From an uncultured Spirochaetales bacterium (GTDB lineage: Bacteria > Spirochaetota > Spirochaetia > Sphaerochaetales > Sphaerochaetaceae), in the NCBI GenBank assembly GCA_949285785.1, contig CASEAG010000039.1:1-64000 (forward strand): DNA of 64,000 nucleotides, given 5' to 3'. Below, one piece after another: positions 1-8,429 of this stretch. The position numbers and the translations under genes were made by a program. A model generated the notes under the pieces. The model ran no database searches. It had not been told where the DNA came from and saw nothing but the letters and a program-made list of their open reading frames with translations. Each line of letters starts with the position of its first letter. Position 1 is the first letter of the stretch.

Positions 1-2
1 CT

Positions 3-50
3 GAAGGGCAGTTGCTCTCCTTAAAAAGATTGGAAAATGGAGCAGATTGA
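3..50 (+). CDS. possible C-terminal end of an upstream gene (partial)
   Basis: The frame is open from the window edge and ends in TGA at 48-50, reading EGQLLSLKRLENGAD. A factor-independent terminator follows at 74-98, which is what one expects after a real gene end. The fragment is too short to assign to a family. It could equally be non-coding debris next to the truncated protease gene that follows. Confidence 0.22.
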   Translation, partial: EGQLLSLKRLENGAD

Positions 51-73
51 CGGAGGAAACACACTAAATGTAG

Positions 74-98
74 AAAACGGCCCATAAAAAGGCCGTTT
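74..98 (+). terminator. hairpin terminator
   Basis: AAACGGCC (75-82) pairs with GGCCGTTT (91-98) around an A-rich loop, with A residues before and T residues closing the stem. The near-symmetry means it could work on either strand. It lies directly before the truncated S41 gene. Confidence 0.55.
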
Positions 99-116
99 CA
101 AACATATTCCCTATAG

Positions 117-1166
117 TCCTATGAATTCAGGTTCTTTTATTTACTGAAGAACTATGGGCTGAGCGATGAGGATGCTCTCTTCGTGCTCTATCATCCTGAT
201 GGCTCAAGTGATTATGGCATCGAGGGCTACGATGGTTTCAAGAACAGCGATTACCTGAACGAGAAAACGATTTCGATTCTAAGCAAAAGCTTCGGAATCG
301 ATGTCGGGAATGGTGAGAATGGTCTCAGTAACCCTTACGGACCAGCAACCAAAGGCCGGACCCCGGAATACTTCGAATCGTTCGGCGCCGTGGTCACTCC
401 CGAGGACGATCCTGTTGACGGCGGTTTCACAATGATGCTGGGGAAGACTCATGATGGGATTCTCTATTTCGCATTCTCCTCATTCGAACTGAGTCCGTTC
501 CTTGATGACGAGTCTGCCTCCGGCTTTGCCGATGATGTCAGGGCGCTGTTCAATGCCTATCTGGCTGAACTGGAAAGTGGAGATGTCAGCGGCCTTGTCC
601 TCGACTACCGTGGTAATGGTGGCGGATATATCTCCGACATCTACAACACTCTGTCGCCTCTTGCCGATGCGGATACGACCTATGCCCGGATCCGCACCAA
701 GAGAAGCGACAACCCCGGCACCTATAATGTCTGGCATGACGTCGTTATGCCGGCGGGGAGGGCGGCTGGAGATGCTGTCGACTTCCCTGTCGTCGCGATC
801 ACCAACTCGTATTCCGCGTCGAGTTCCGAGTTCTCGATCATGGCTCTCAGGGCAATGCGCGAGTGTTCTGGACTCGACTTTCTACAGGTTGGAGGCTGCA
901 CTGTAGGTGCGACCGGCATGATCCTGGATGAGAACGGCCTGTTCAATGCCGGGACCTTCGATGTCGAGGACATCGTCAGTGATACCGGCATGAGATACAC
1001 CATGACGACATACATGCCGTTTAGCCAGGTGCGCTATATGGACGGGACGAGCTACGAAGGTATTGGAATCGCACCTGATATCGAGGTCCCATTCGACAAT
1101 GGCCGGTTTACAGGTGGAACCGATGGAAGGCTTGATGCCGCATTTGCGGCTGTCAGGAGAATGTAG
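117..1166 (+). pseudogene. 5'-truncated S41-family peptidase (C-terminal-processing/tricorn-type)
   Basis: The reading frame opens just after a stop at 114-116 and already reads protein-like sequence (FFYLLKNYGLSDEDALF) before the first usable start, a GTG at 183. There is no signal peptide or PDZ region, although S41 proteases are normally exported and longer. The S41 core is clear: GLVLDYRGNGGG, then NSYSASSSEFSIMAL, where the catalytic Ser of the family would lie. A GATGMI segment follows where CtpA-type enzymes carry a Lys, and no Lys is visible there. The C-terminal YEGIGIAPDIEVP is also typical of S41. I infer that the gene lost its 5' end, perhaps by an insertion or deletion next to the hairpin at 74-98. 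A short protein starting at GTG 183 is the alternative. Confidence 0.6.
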
Positions 1167-1213
1167 GGTAGGCTTATCCAAGCTGAATATGCCAGATCAT
1201 TCCGAGTGGTTTT

Positions 1214-1510
1214 TCAACGGATTCCGAGCAGAAGTCTTTTATCCTGCATTTCATGACCCATCTGGTCCTCTCTGGCAAGAAGAAGTATGTCCTTTTCAAG
1301 GCGTAGAGCAAAAAGCACGGACAGATAGGCTCCCATAGATACGGACGGGTCTCCCTTCTCGATCTTCCAGAGCGTGGCACGTGAAATCTTGGCCCTCTCT
1401 GCACAAAGGTCGCATGATATGCGTCTCCTCATACGGGCGAGCCTGATCTGCTTGCCGACTTCAGCCAGGTATCGTCTTTCCCGAGGATAGAGCAATACTT
1501 CCTTCTTCAT
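1214..1510 (-). CDS. XRE/HipB-like helix-turn-helix regulator, no HipA partner
   Basis: A 98-residue protein with a central helix-turn-helix (CDLCAERAKISRATLWKIEKG, residues about 33-53) followed by DPSVSMGAYLSVLFALRLEKD. This is the layout of HipB-type antitoxins that sit before a HipA-like kinase gene. The gene that should follow on this strand is absent: downstream lies the truncated S41 gene read in the opposite direction. It is therefore an orphan regulator or the remnant of a HipBA-like module. No Shine-Dalgarno sequence precedes the ATG; a TATTTT lies 7 nt upstream, so a leaderless message is possible. Confidence 0.75.
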   Translation of the reverse strand: MKKEVLLYPRERRYLAEVGKQIRLARMRRRISCDLCAERAKISRATLWKIEKGDPSVSMGAYLSVLFALRLEKDILLLAREDQMGHEMQDKRLLLGIR

Positions 1511-1658
1511 GTCTATTAAAATAAACCAATAATGGTAATTTGTAAATCTTAAGAGATATATGATAAGAGCATGATGACATTATATGCATGATTGATTTTG
1601 CATTGTCCACGGTAATTCAACTCTTCTCTCTTTCATCTGTGGTGGTATCATGTAACCT
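1511..1658. promoter_or_regulatory. AT-rich divergent promoter region (HTH regulator / MazG-like)
   Basis: This 148-nt spacer separates divergent genes and is clearly more AT-rich than its surroundings. On the plus strand TATCAT (1646-1651) ends 7 nt before the ATG of the MazG-like gene, with no ribosome-binding site. On the minus strand a TATAAT (1584-1579) has a TGGACA 19 nt upstream of it. The HTH protein probably regulates itself from here, which is inference from its family. Confidence 0.4.
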
Positions 1659-1985
1659 ATGGATGCGCTGAAGGAACTCAAATGTGCAATCGACGGTTTT
1701 GCAAGGGAAAGGGACTGGGAGCAGTTCCACACCCCGGCAAATCTTGCCAAGAGCATTGCGATAGAATCTGGGGAGCTTCTGGAATGCTTCCAATGGAATG
1801 AAGACGAATTCGATCTGGCCCAGGTGAAGGAGGAGCTGGCAGACGTATTGAACTATTGTATGCGCCTGGCAAGTGTCTTGGACCTTGATGTCCGTCAGAT
1901 AATTTTGGACAAGATCGAGAAGAACCGGGCCAAGTATCCGGTCGAGAAGGCCAAGGGCCGTTCGGTGAAGTACGACAGACTCTGA
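1659..1985 (+). CDS. MazG-like nucleotide pyrophosphohydrolase
   Basis: A 108-residue all-helical protein of the MazG/RS21-C6 (dCTP pyrophosphatase) superfamily. Members cleave NTPs or dNTPs to the monophosphate and pyrophosphate. The metal-binding pattern is visible as ESGELLECFQW (about residues 36-46) and EELADVLNYCMRL (about 58-70), the EExxE...ExxD arrangement of the family. The length matches single-domain members. The DUF2075 protein starts 11 nt downstream, so the two are almost certainly co-transcribed. Substrate cannot be told from sequence: house-cleaning of damaged dNTPs or phage-induced nucleotide depletion are both possible. A -10-like TATCAT ends 7 nt before the ATG, suggesting a leaderless start. 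Confidence 0.85.
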   Translation: MDALKELKCAIDGFARERDWEQFHTPANLAKSIAIESGELLECFQWNEDEFDLAQVKEELADVLNYCMRLASVLDLDVRQIILDKIEKNRAKYPVEKAKGRSVKYDRL

Positions 1986-1996
1986 CGGGGTGGATT

Positions 1997-3865
1997 ATGA
2001 TAGTCTATGCGGGAAGCAAGAAGACGTTTCAAAGCGAGCTGATCAATGGTGGTATAGGAAGAAGGCTTGACGATCTTTTCCGTAAATTGGGAGTGCCTCG
2101 TGAAAGCTATTCCGAATTCAGGTCATGGGAGGCATCTCTGCCCCGTATCGGCATGATCATCTCCAACCGCGCAATAGACGATGAGGTACAGGTCGCCTTG
2201 GAGTACCAGATTCCGTTGACCTCCAAGCGGGTTGACTTCATGGTAGCTGGCACGGATGGGCGAAAGGACAATGTCGTCATCATCGAGCTCAAGCAGTGGG
2301 AGACATGTCAGGCGACGAGTCGAGAGAATGTCGTCAAGGCGTTTACGGGCGGTGCACTACGTGATGTCGCGCATCCATCTCAGCAGGCCTATTCCTATGC
2401 AAAGCTCATAGAGAACTTCAATGAGGATGTCAGGGTGAATGACATCGGCCTGATTCCATGTGCCTATCTGCACAACTACAAGGAGGAGAATCGTAGCCAG
2501 ATCTGCAACGGAAGATATGCCGAAGCGCTGCAGGATGCGCCCGTATTCCTGCAGAAAGACGGTGATGCTCTCGGGGACTTCATCGCGAAATATGTGTCAT
2601 CACCATCAGGAAAGAACCTTTTTGAGATCATCGAGAATGGCAAGCTCAGACCATCCAAGTCTCTGCAGGATACGGTCGGAAGCATCCTGAACGGTAACCA
2701 TGAGTTTGAAATGATCGATGAACAACTGGTGGCCTATTCGACGATTCTCAAGCTTGTCGAAAACTCGGTTTCGGACAGTGGAAAGCATACTGTGATAGTC
2801 CAGGGCGGGCCGGGTACAGGCAAATCCGTCATTGCTATGCATCTGCTTGCAAAGCTCATAAACAACGATTGTTCATGTGCCTATGTGACCAAGACCAGTG
2901 CACCTCGCTATACATTCTGGAAGAGTCTGACGAAGGGTAGGCATAAGATTGCATATCTGAAAGGGCTGTTCATGAGTTCTGGAGTCTTCCACAGGGTGGG
3001 AGCGGATACGTTCACCTGTCTCCTCGTAGATGAAGCCCACAGGCTTAATGCGAAGTCCGGATTATATGGTAACGAGGGCGAAAACCAGATACGCGAGATC
3101 ATAAACGCCTCGAAGATAAGCGTCTTTTTCATAGATGAAGACCAGATCGTATCCATGAAGGACATAGGAAGAATCGATGAGATAAGGCGGCAGGCAGAGG
3201 ATCTCGGTGCCACAGTCCATTGCAATGACAGTCTGAAGCTCACATCCCAGTTCCGTTGCAATGGATCGGATGGATATCTTGCATTTCTTGATGACATGCT
3301 CCAGATCAGAAGAACTGCGAATCGTGACTTCTTCGACCTCGACTACGACATCGAGGTGTTCGATGATGCCTGTGCGATGCGTGAGGCTCTGAGGGTGAAG
3401 AATACGAATAACAAGGCCAGGATGATTGCTGGCTACTGTTATCCCTGGATCAGCGACAGGGATAAATCGAAGATGGACATCATCCTCCCCGGTGGATTCG
3501 AGGCCCAGTGGAATTTCACCACCAACGAGTTCGCGACAGACAAGAATTCGTTCGATCAGGTAGGATGCATCCATTCGACTCAAGGACTGGAATTCGAATA
3601 TGTAGGCGTGATAATCGGGATGGACATGCAGTATGTCGGAGGAAAGGTCGTCACCGACTACCGTAGGCGCTATTTGAAGAGGGATAAGACCATAGCGAAT
3701 GTCAGGAGCGCCGAGGACGAAAGACTGGCTGACAGAATCATACGCAATACTTATAAGACGCTGCTATCAAGGGGACAGAAAGGCTGTTACGTCTACTGTG
3801 AGGACTGCAATCTCGGCAAGTACATCAGACAGCGTCTGGCTGTGGTCAGGCAGCTTGGTAATTGA
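1997..3865 (+). CDS. DUF2075-family SF1-helicase-like protein with N-terminal nuclease-like region
   Basis: A 622-residue protein. The N-terminal third has VDFMVAG...NVVIIELKQWE (about residues 76-102), which resembles the D...ExK core of restriction-type nucleases. A P-loop follows (GGPGTGKS, about 269-276), then a DEAH box (LLVDEAHRL, D345-H348), FFIDEDQIV and the helicase-like LTSQFRCNG. A late segment VGCIHSTQGLEFEYVGVIIG matches the motif with which SF1 enzymes couple ATP and DNA. The family is DUF2075. It is related to Schlafen-type helicase domains and often occurs in defence-type neighbourhoods, but its biochemistry is largely undescribed. It sits directly behind the MazG-like gene. 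The -35 element of the next promoter overlaps its stop codon. Confidence 0.8.
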   Translation: MIVYAGSKKTFQSELINGGIGRRLDDLFRKLGVPRESYSEFRSWEASLPRIGMIISNRAIDDEVQVALEYQIPLTSKRVDFMVAGTDGRKDNVVIIELKQWETCQATSRENVVKAFTGGALRDVAHPSQQAYSYAKLIENFNEDVRVNDIGLIPCAYLHNYKEENRSQICNGRYAEALQDAPVFLQKDGDALGDFIAKYVSSPSGKNLFEIIENGKLRPSKSLQDTVGSILNGNHEFEMIDEQLVAYSTILKLVENSVSDSGKHTVIVQGGPGTGKSVIAMHLLAKLINNDCSCAYVTKTSAPRYTFWKSLTKGRHKIAYLKGLFMSSGVFHRVGADTFTCLLVDEAHRLNAKSGLYGNEGENQIREIINASKISVFFIDEDQIVSMKDIGRIDEIRRQAEDLGATVHCNDSLKLTSQFRCNGSDGYLAFLDDMLQIRRTANRDFFDLDYDIEVFDDACAMREALRVKNTNNKARMIAGYCYPWISDRDKSKMDIILPGGFEAQWNFTTNEFATDKNSFDQVGCIHSTQGLEFEYVGVIIGMDMQYVGGKVVTDYRRRYLKRDKTIANVRSAEDERLADRIIRNTYKTLLSRGQKGCYVYCEDCNLGKYIRQRLAVVRQLGN

Positions 3866-3941
3866 CACTATTGTATTTGAAATGTGTATTCATTCTACAG
3901 TTTTCAATATTGAAAAATATAAAGAAAAGACACTTTTCAAT
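3862..3941 (+). promoter_or_regulatory. promoter plus 16-bp perfect palindrome before the DUF4143 ATPase
   Basis: TTGACA (3862-3867), a 17-nt spacer and TGTATT (3885-3890) form a sigma-70-type promoter. Ten nt further on is the perfect palindrome TTTTCAATATTGAAAA (3901-3916), with a repeated half-site TTTTCAAT at 3934-3941. The position just downstream of the start point suits an operator. Which regulator would bind is unknown. Confidence 0.45.
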
Positions 3942-3968
3942 GATTCTGTTCTCTACTAACATTAGAGC

Positions 3969-5315
3969 ATGGGCAAGATACTTAAAAGAAAGATCGCGAA
4001 GATTCTTGAAGACTACTATGCCAATGATCCAGGGAAGATCCTCCTTGTCGATGGAGCACGGCAGACGGGCAAGTCGTTCATCATCAGGCAGACTGCAAGC
4101 CAGAGGTTCAGGAATTATATTGAAGTGAATCTATTCGAGGATAGGCTTGGAGCCGGAATCTTTGCAGGTGTCGATACCGTTGAGAAGTTCAATATTGCGG
4201 TAAGCCTTGCCGCTGGCAATATCGGCGATGCAACGAAGGAGAATACGATCGTGTTCCTGGATGAGATTCAGGAATACCCGCAGCTGCTTCCTCTGTTGAA
4301 GTTCATCAACCAGGAAGGGCGCTATCGTTATATCGGATCAGGCTCTGCACTTGGTGTCGAACTTGCCAGAACCAGCTCAATCCCAATGGGTTCGATCGAT
4401 GTAGTCAGACTTCATCCACTAGACTTCGAGGAATACCTTTGGGCAAACGGTGTAGGTGAGGATGTCATATCCTACTTGAGAAAATGCTTCTATGGAGACA
4501 TGGCTGTAAATGAGAACATTCATATGACCATCATGCGACACTTCAGGATGTATCTTGCCGTTGGAGGACTCCCTGAAGCTGTAGCGATGCATGTCGACGG
4601 AGCGTCGATTACCCAGATCCGTACTGTTCATGCGCAGATCAGAGGCTTCTATGGTGCAGACTGTGCAAAGTACGACAGCGAACATCGTCTGCAGATCATG
4701 CGCATATATTCCATGCTGCCTTCTTTCATGGAACAGAGGAAGAAACGCGTGGTGTACAAGAAGATCGATCCCAGAAGTGCGAGATCCGACAGATATGCAG
4801 ATGAATTCGACTATCTGATCGCTTCCGGTGTCGCGCTTGGTGTTCAGGCGGTCACGAATCCGGTCTTTCCCCTTGATGCAAGTGTTACAAAGAACCTGAT
4901 AAAGCTCTATCTCAATGACGTCGGACTTCTTTCCTCGGTCCTTTTCGGGCCTAATCTGAAGGCCATCATGGATGATGCGAAGTCGATAAATCTGGGTTCT
5001 CTTTATGAAACCGCAGTGGCCATGGAGCTGTCTGCCCATGGTCATACGCTCTTCTATTACGACAACAGATCAAAGGGCGAGGTCGACTTTCTTCTGAACG
5101 ATTATGATACACTGTCTATTCTTCCTGTCGAGGTGAAGAGCGGGCGGGACTATCAGATACATTCGTCATTGACGAATATGCTCAATGATGGTCAGTGTGC
5201 CAGCAGGGCGGTGGTGCTATCCAATTCGCACAAGTACAGCCGTCGAGATGGAGTCGCCTACATGCCTGTGTACAATGTCATGTTCATAGGAGGAGTTCAT
5301 GAGTACCGGTCATGA
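3969..5315 (+). CDS. AAA-type ATPase with C-terminal DUF4143
   Basis: A 448-residue protein. Walker A is GARQTGKS (residues 29-36) and Walker B FLDEIQ (D98, E99), followed by an arginine-rich AAA_14-type core. The C-terminal half has the DUF4143 pattern, ending in GEVDFLLNDY...LPVEVKSG, a D...ExK arrangement like that of restriction nucleases. Such proteins are very common and often multi-copy in anaerobes, but their role is not established; DNA repair, defence and toxin-like roles have all been suggested. The last 17 nt overlap the start of the SWIM-domain gene, so translation of the two is probably coupled. A second, quite different paralogue lies at 8430. Confidence 0.85.
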   Translation: MGKILKRKIAKILEDYYANDPGKILLVDGARQTGKSFIIRQTASQRFRNYIEVNLFEDRLGAGIFAGVDTVEKFNIAVSLAAGNIGDATKENTIVFLDEIQEYPQLLPLLKFINQEGRYRYIGSGSALGVELARTSSIPMGSIDVVRLHPLDFEEYLWANGVGEDVISYLRKCFYGDMAVNENIHMTIMRHFRMYLAVGGLPEAVAMHVDGASITQIRTVHAQIRGFYGADCAKYDSEHRLQIMRIYSMLPSFMEQRKKRVVYKKIDPRSARSDRYADEFDYLIASGVALGVQAVTNPVFPLDASVTKNLIKLYLNDVGLLSSVLFGPNLKAIMDDAKSINLGSLYETAVAMELSAHGHTLFYYDNRSKGEVDFLLNDYDTLSILPVEVKSGRDYQIHSSLTNMLNDGQCASRAVVLSNSHKYSRRDGVAYMPVYNVMFIGGVHEYRS

Positions 5316-7059
5316 TAATCCGGAGCTGGAGCTGCAAATCGATCCCGAGTGGGTTGACATGTTCTCACCTCGCATTCTGGACAGAGGCTATGCTTATTTC
5401 ATCGATGGAACGGTACATGATATCGAGAAGTCGGAATTCGGGTATACAGCGGTTGTAGAAGGCTCAAGGCCTTATCATGTCGAAGTTGAACTCGATGATG
5501 AGGGCACTCTGGTTGATGCCGATTGCGACTGTCCATATGCCATGGACGGCAACTGGTGCAAGCATGAAGCCGCACTCATGTATGCACTTGAGGATGGTCT
5601 TGACGAATATGAGGAACATCAGAGTGTGGACACTGGTCTGGAGTGCGATGGACTTGTCGGCAATTTGGCAGATGATGTGTCGCTTGATTCCGTCCTGTCC
5701 TCGATGAGCCGGGAGGAGCTTGAGTCTCTTGTGCTCGAGCTTGCTTCCAGGAATTCTGATATCCGAGGACTGATCTGGGAAAGGTATGCCGACCGGTTGT
5801 CTTCCTCTTTCATCCTGGAAAACAGGAATCATATTGATGCCACCATCGACAGCATTCGTCGCACAGGTGCTGACGCGTGGTATGATGAGGAAGACTATTA
5901 CAGCAGCTCGGAATTCCATGAACTTGAAGAGCTGCTGGAATCAAGAGTACGTACAATCGTGCTTTGTAAAGGGTATCCATTACAGGCCTTCAGACTCTGT
6001 CTTCATATCCTCTCTCGTTTGCCGGAGCCCAGGGATTCTGAATATGGTGGTTATGAATTCGAGAAAGTCATCGGGACTGCATGTTCCGTCATGAAAGAGG
6101 CGTTTGAGATGGCAGGCGAGAACGAACGGCAAGGTATGAAGACGGACCTCGAGAAGTTATTCACCTCTCTGAGTCCCGCCAGATTATGCTACGAAGATGT
6201 CGCAATAGTCCTGTTGTCGACGATGAAAGATGTCTTTGTCGCCACTGCGATAGTCAAGAAAGGCAGAGATTCTGCAGAATCCTTTTCCGAAGAAAACATG
6301 AAGTTGTATCTGCTCTCATACCAGGTGCTTGGCTGGTGGGAGGAGATGATGGATTTCATTCTATGCCACCTGGTCTCCTATGCCGCTGTCGAGTGCGGGT
6401 ATCGATTCCTGAAGGAACATTCAGGTAGTGAAGAGGTCATATCGTTCCTGCTCAAGACCAGGACTGCGAATGACTGTTACGAACAGACGGCCATGAGCAG
6501 TTCGAAGATACAGAAGGATGTCTCTGAATGGCTTTTGGACATCTATCGTTCATGTGACAGACAGCCGGAGTATGCCGATGAGCTTGAATATAACATACTG
6601 CACATTTCACAGAATGATATTGGCCGGGTGCTGGAATTCAAATCCCTTGTCGATGAATCGAGATGGAAATCGGTATATGAAAGGCTCAGGCATTCCTGTT
6701 CCATCTCCAGTCATGCTCCTGAGTTGTATGCACATCTACAGGATTGGGAATCGCTGATGGAGTATGTAGAGAGACCATACTGCAATTGTCTTGCGCGTTA
6801 TGAGAGGATTCTTCATGAGCATTTTCCGCAGCGCCTGATCGCCTTGCTTGAAAGGAATGTACGTTCCACGGCCGCTCACATGAGCGATCGAAGAGGGTAT
6901 CAGGTGTTCGCTTCGCAGCTCAGGCATCTGAAGTCGTATGATGAAGGAACTGCGATAGTTGAGGCGATTCTACAGAATCCTGCCTTGAAAATGTCGAAAA
7001 GACATGCTCTGAAGGATGAACTGAGGAAGGCCGGATTCACGCCCGAGTATTATTATTGA
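5299..7059 (+). CDS. SWIM zinc-finger protein
   Basis: A 586-residue protein with a SWIM zinc finger near the N-terminus: C76-x-C78, C87-x-H89 in DADCDCPYAMDGNWCKHEA. SWIM fingers bind nucleic acid or protein partners and occur with SWI/SNF helicases and MuDR transposases. No helicase motif is present; the remaining 490 residues look mainly helical (repeated Leu/Glu/Arg periodicity). The start ATG lies inside the end of the DUF4143 ATPase gene, with GGAGG at 5289-5293 in front of it. This predicts a working pair, with the SWIM protein perhaps supplying nucleic-acid binding to the ATPase. That is inference. Confidence 0.8.
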   Translation: MSTGHDNPELELQIDPEWVDMFSPRILDRGYAYFIDGTVHDIEKSEFGYTAVVEGSRPYHVEVELDDEGTLVDADCDCPYAMDGNWCKHEAALMYALEDGLDEYEEHQSVDTGLECDGLVGNLADDVSLDSVLSSMSREELESLVLELASRNSDIRGLIWERYADRLSSSFILENRNHIDATIDSIRRTGADAWYDEEDYYSSSEFHELEELLESRVRTIVLCKGYPLQAFRLCLHILSRLPEPRDSEYGGYEFEKVIGTACSVMKEAFEMAGENERQGMKTDLEKLFTSLSPARLCYEDVAIVLLSTMKDVFVATAIVKKGRDSAESFSEENMKLYLLSYQVLGWWEEMMDFILCHLVSYAAVECGYRFLKEHSGSEEVISFLLKTRTANDCYEQTAMSSSKIQKDVSEWLLDIYRSCDRQPEYADELEYNILHISQNDIGRVLEFKSLVDESRWKSVYERLRHSCSISSHAPELYAHLQDWESLMEYVERPYCNCLARYERILHEHFPQRLIALLERNVRSTAAHMSDRRGYQVFASQLRHLKSYDEGTAIVEAILQNPALKMSKRHALKDELRKAGFTPEYYY

Positions 7060-7082
7060 GGTCATTGGACAATGGCTGTATC

Positions 7083-8267
7083 ATGATTGCTGCCATGAAG
7101 GACGACAGGAGACGATGCCCGCATTTCGGACGCTGCGGCGGCTGTGACATGCTTGATCTGAGGTATGATGATGAACTTGATGAGAAGCTTCTCGAGGTGG
7201 AGCATTATCTTTCCAGATTCGGCCATGTCGAGGATGTCATCGCATCTCCACGGACCCTCGGCTACAGGTGCAAGGTCCAGGCCTTATGCGGTATGGACCG
7301 CGGGCATCTTGTCACCGGGATATACCGAAGGGGAACTCATCATCTGATACCGATCCGTTCCTGTCCGCTTGAGGATCCGCTTGCGACAGAGGTCGTGTCT
7401 ACCGTCAGATACCTTGCCGACAGGGCAGGGCTGGAAGCCTGGGACGAAGACCTCATGACAGGTGACATCAGACATATCCTCGTCAGGACCAGTTCATACT
7501 ACAAGGAGGCTCTGGTCGTCCTTGTGGTTGCGGACGCACATCTTTCCTGTGCATCGGATCTTGCCGCAGCCATCCATCAACGCTGTCCTTATGTGAAGTC
7601 CGTTTCTCTTGTTGAGAACCGTGACAAGACCTCGATGGTAATACCTGCCGGCGCAACGGAACGTGTCATATACGGAAGGGGCTATATCGTAGACAGAGTG
7701 TGCGGGCTCGATTTCCGGATCTCAGGGCTCTCGTTCTTCCAGATCAATCCGGTCCAGGCTGAACGCCTGTACTCCATTGCCGTCGACATGGCCGATCTGA
7801 GAAGCGACGATGTCGTGATCGACGCCTACTGTGGAACAGGTACGATCGCCTTGATCGCCGCCTCCTCCGCTTCATGCCGGGTCATCGGTATCGAGGCCAA
7901 TGAGGATGCCGTGAAGATGGCCCGGGAGAATGCAAGGCAGAACGGCATCACGAATGCCGAGTTCATCTCGGCCGATGCCTCCAGAAAACTCAAGGAGATG
8001 GCAAGGGAAGGGCAGACCTGCTCGGTGCTCTTTCTGGATCCACCGCGTTCCGGTTCTTCTGAGCAGTTCCTTGCCGCTGCAGGGCGGATGAAGCCGGACC
8101 GTATCATCTACGTCTCATGCAACCCGCAGACTCTGGGACGGGACCTGAGGTATATCCACCATCAGCTCGGATACAGGGTCAAGGCGATACAGCCTGTGGA
8201 CCTCTTCCCCGGAAGTGCACATATCGAGACCGTCGTCATGATCGACAGGCCAAGGCCACGCATCTGA
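7083..8267 (+). CDS. rlmD: 23S rRNA m5U methyltransferase, RlmD/TrmA family
   Basis: An enzyme that transfers a methyl group from SAM to C5 of uridine in rRNA. The N-terminal CPHFGRCGGCDM, together with a later Cys (RSCPLEDP), makes the [4Fe-4S] site of the family. The SAM-binding segment is VVIDAYCGTGTIALIAA. LDPPRSG and the catalytic YVSCNPQTLGRDL follow near the C-terminus. The TRAM domain found at the front of many RlmD proteins is missing. The frame extends to a TTG at 7056 that overlaps the previous stop region. I chose ATG 7083, with ATG 7095 equally possible; no strong ribosome-binding site settles it. It is a core gene sitting between accessory genes. RlmD versus RlmC specificity cannot be decided here. 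Confidence 0.8.
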   Translation: MIAAMKDDRRRCPHFGRCGGCDMLDLRYDDELDEKLLEVEHYLSRFGHVEDVIASPRTLGYRCKVQALCGMDRGHLVTGIYRRGTHHLIPIRSCPLEDPLATEVVSTVRYLADRAGLEAWDEDLMTGDIRHILVRTSSYYKEALVVLVVADAHLSCASDLAAAIHQRCPYVKSVSLVENRDKTSMVIPAGATERVIYGRGYIVDRVCGLDFRISGLSFFQINPVQAERLYSIAVDMADLRSDDVVIDAYCGTGTIALIAASSASCRVIGIEANEDAVKMARENARQNGITNAEFISADASRKLKEMAREGQTCSVLFLDPPRSGSSEQFLAAAGRMKPDRIIYVSCNPQTLGRDLRYIHHQLGYRVKAIQPVDLFPGSAHIETVVMIDRPRPRI

Positions 8268-8281
8268 TGGCATTACGAAAT

Positions 8282-8371
8282 GCCAACTCCCGTATCGGAA
8301 ACATAGCCAACTCCCGTATCGAAAACATAGCCAACTCCCGTATCGAAAACATAGCCAACTCCCGTATCAGC
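8282..8371. repeat. 24-bp tandem repeat, 3.75 copies
   Basis: Four head-to-tail copies of a 24-nt unit beginning GCCAACTCCCGTATCG lie at 8282-8305, 8306-8329, 8330-8353 and 8354-8371, the last one partial. The first copy differs by one base (GGAAAC instead of GAAAAC); copies two and three are identical. They start 14 nt after the rlmD stop and end just before the promoter of the second DUF4143 gene. There are no unique spacers, so this is not a CRISPR array. A unit of 24 nt keeps a reading frame open (ANSRIENI repeated), but there is no start or ribosome-binding site for it. Confidence 0.85.
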
Positions 8372-8393
8372 GCGTAATCATCTCAATTTATGC

Positions 8394-8423
8394 TTGTTTA
8401 TTTTACTGCAGTAGTGATAGGAT
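8394..8423 (+). promoter_or_regulatory. promoter of the second DUF4143 gene
   Basis: TTGTTT (8394-8399), an 18-nt spacer and TAGGAT (8418-8423), followed after only 6 nt by the ATG. No Shine-Dalgarno sequence fits, so transcription would start at or next to the start codon. Confidence 0.4.
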
Positions 8424-8429
8424 TTACCT

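Noticed and set aside
8282-8371. CRISPR array
   Set aside because: The 24-nt units are directly adjacent without unique spacers, and no cas genes are in the window.
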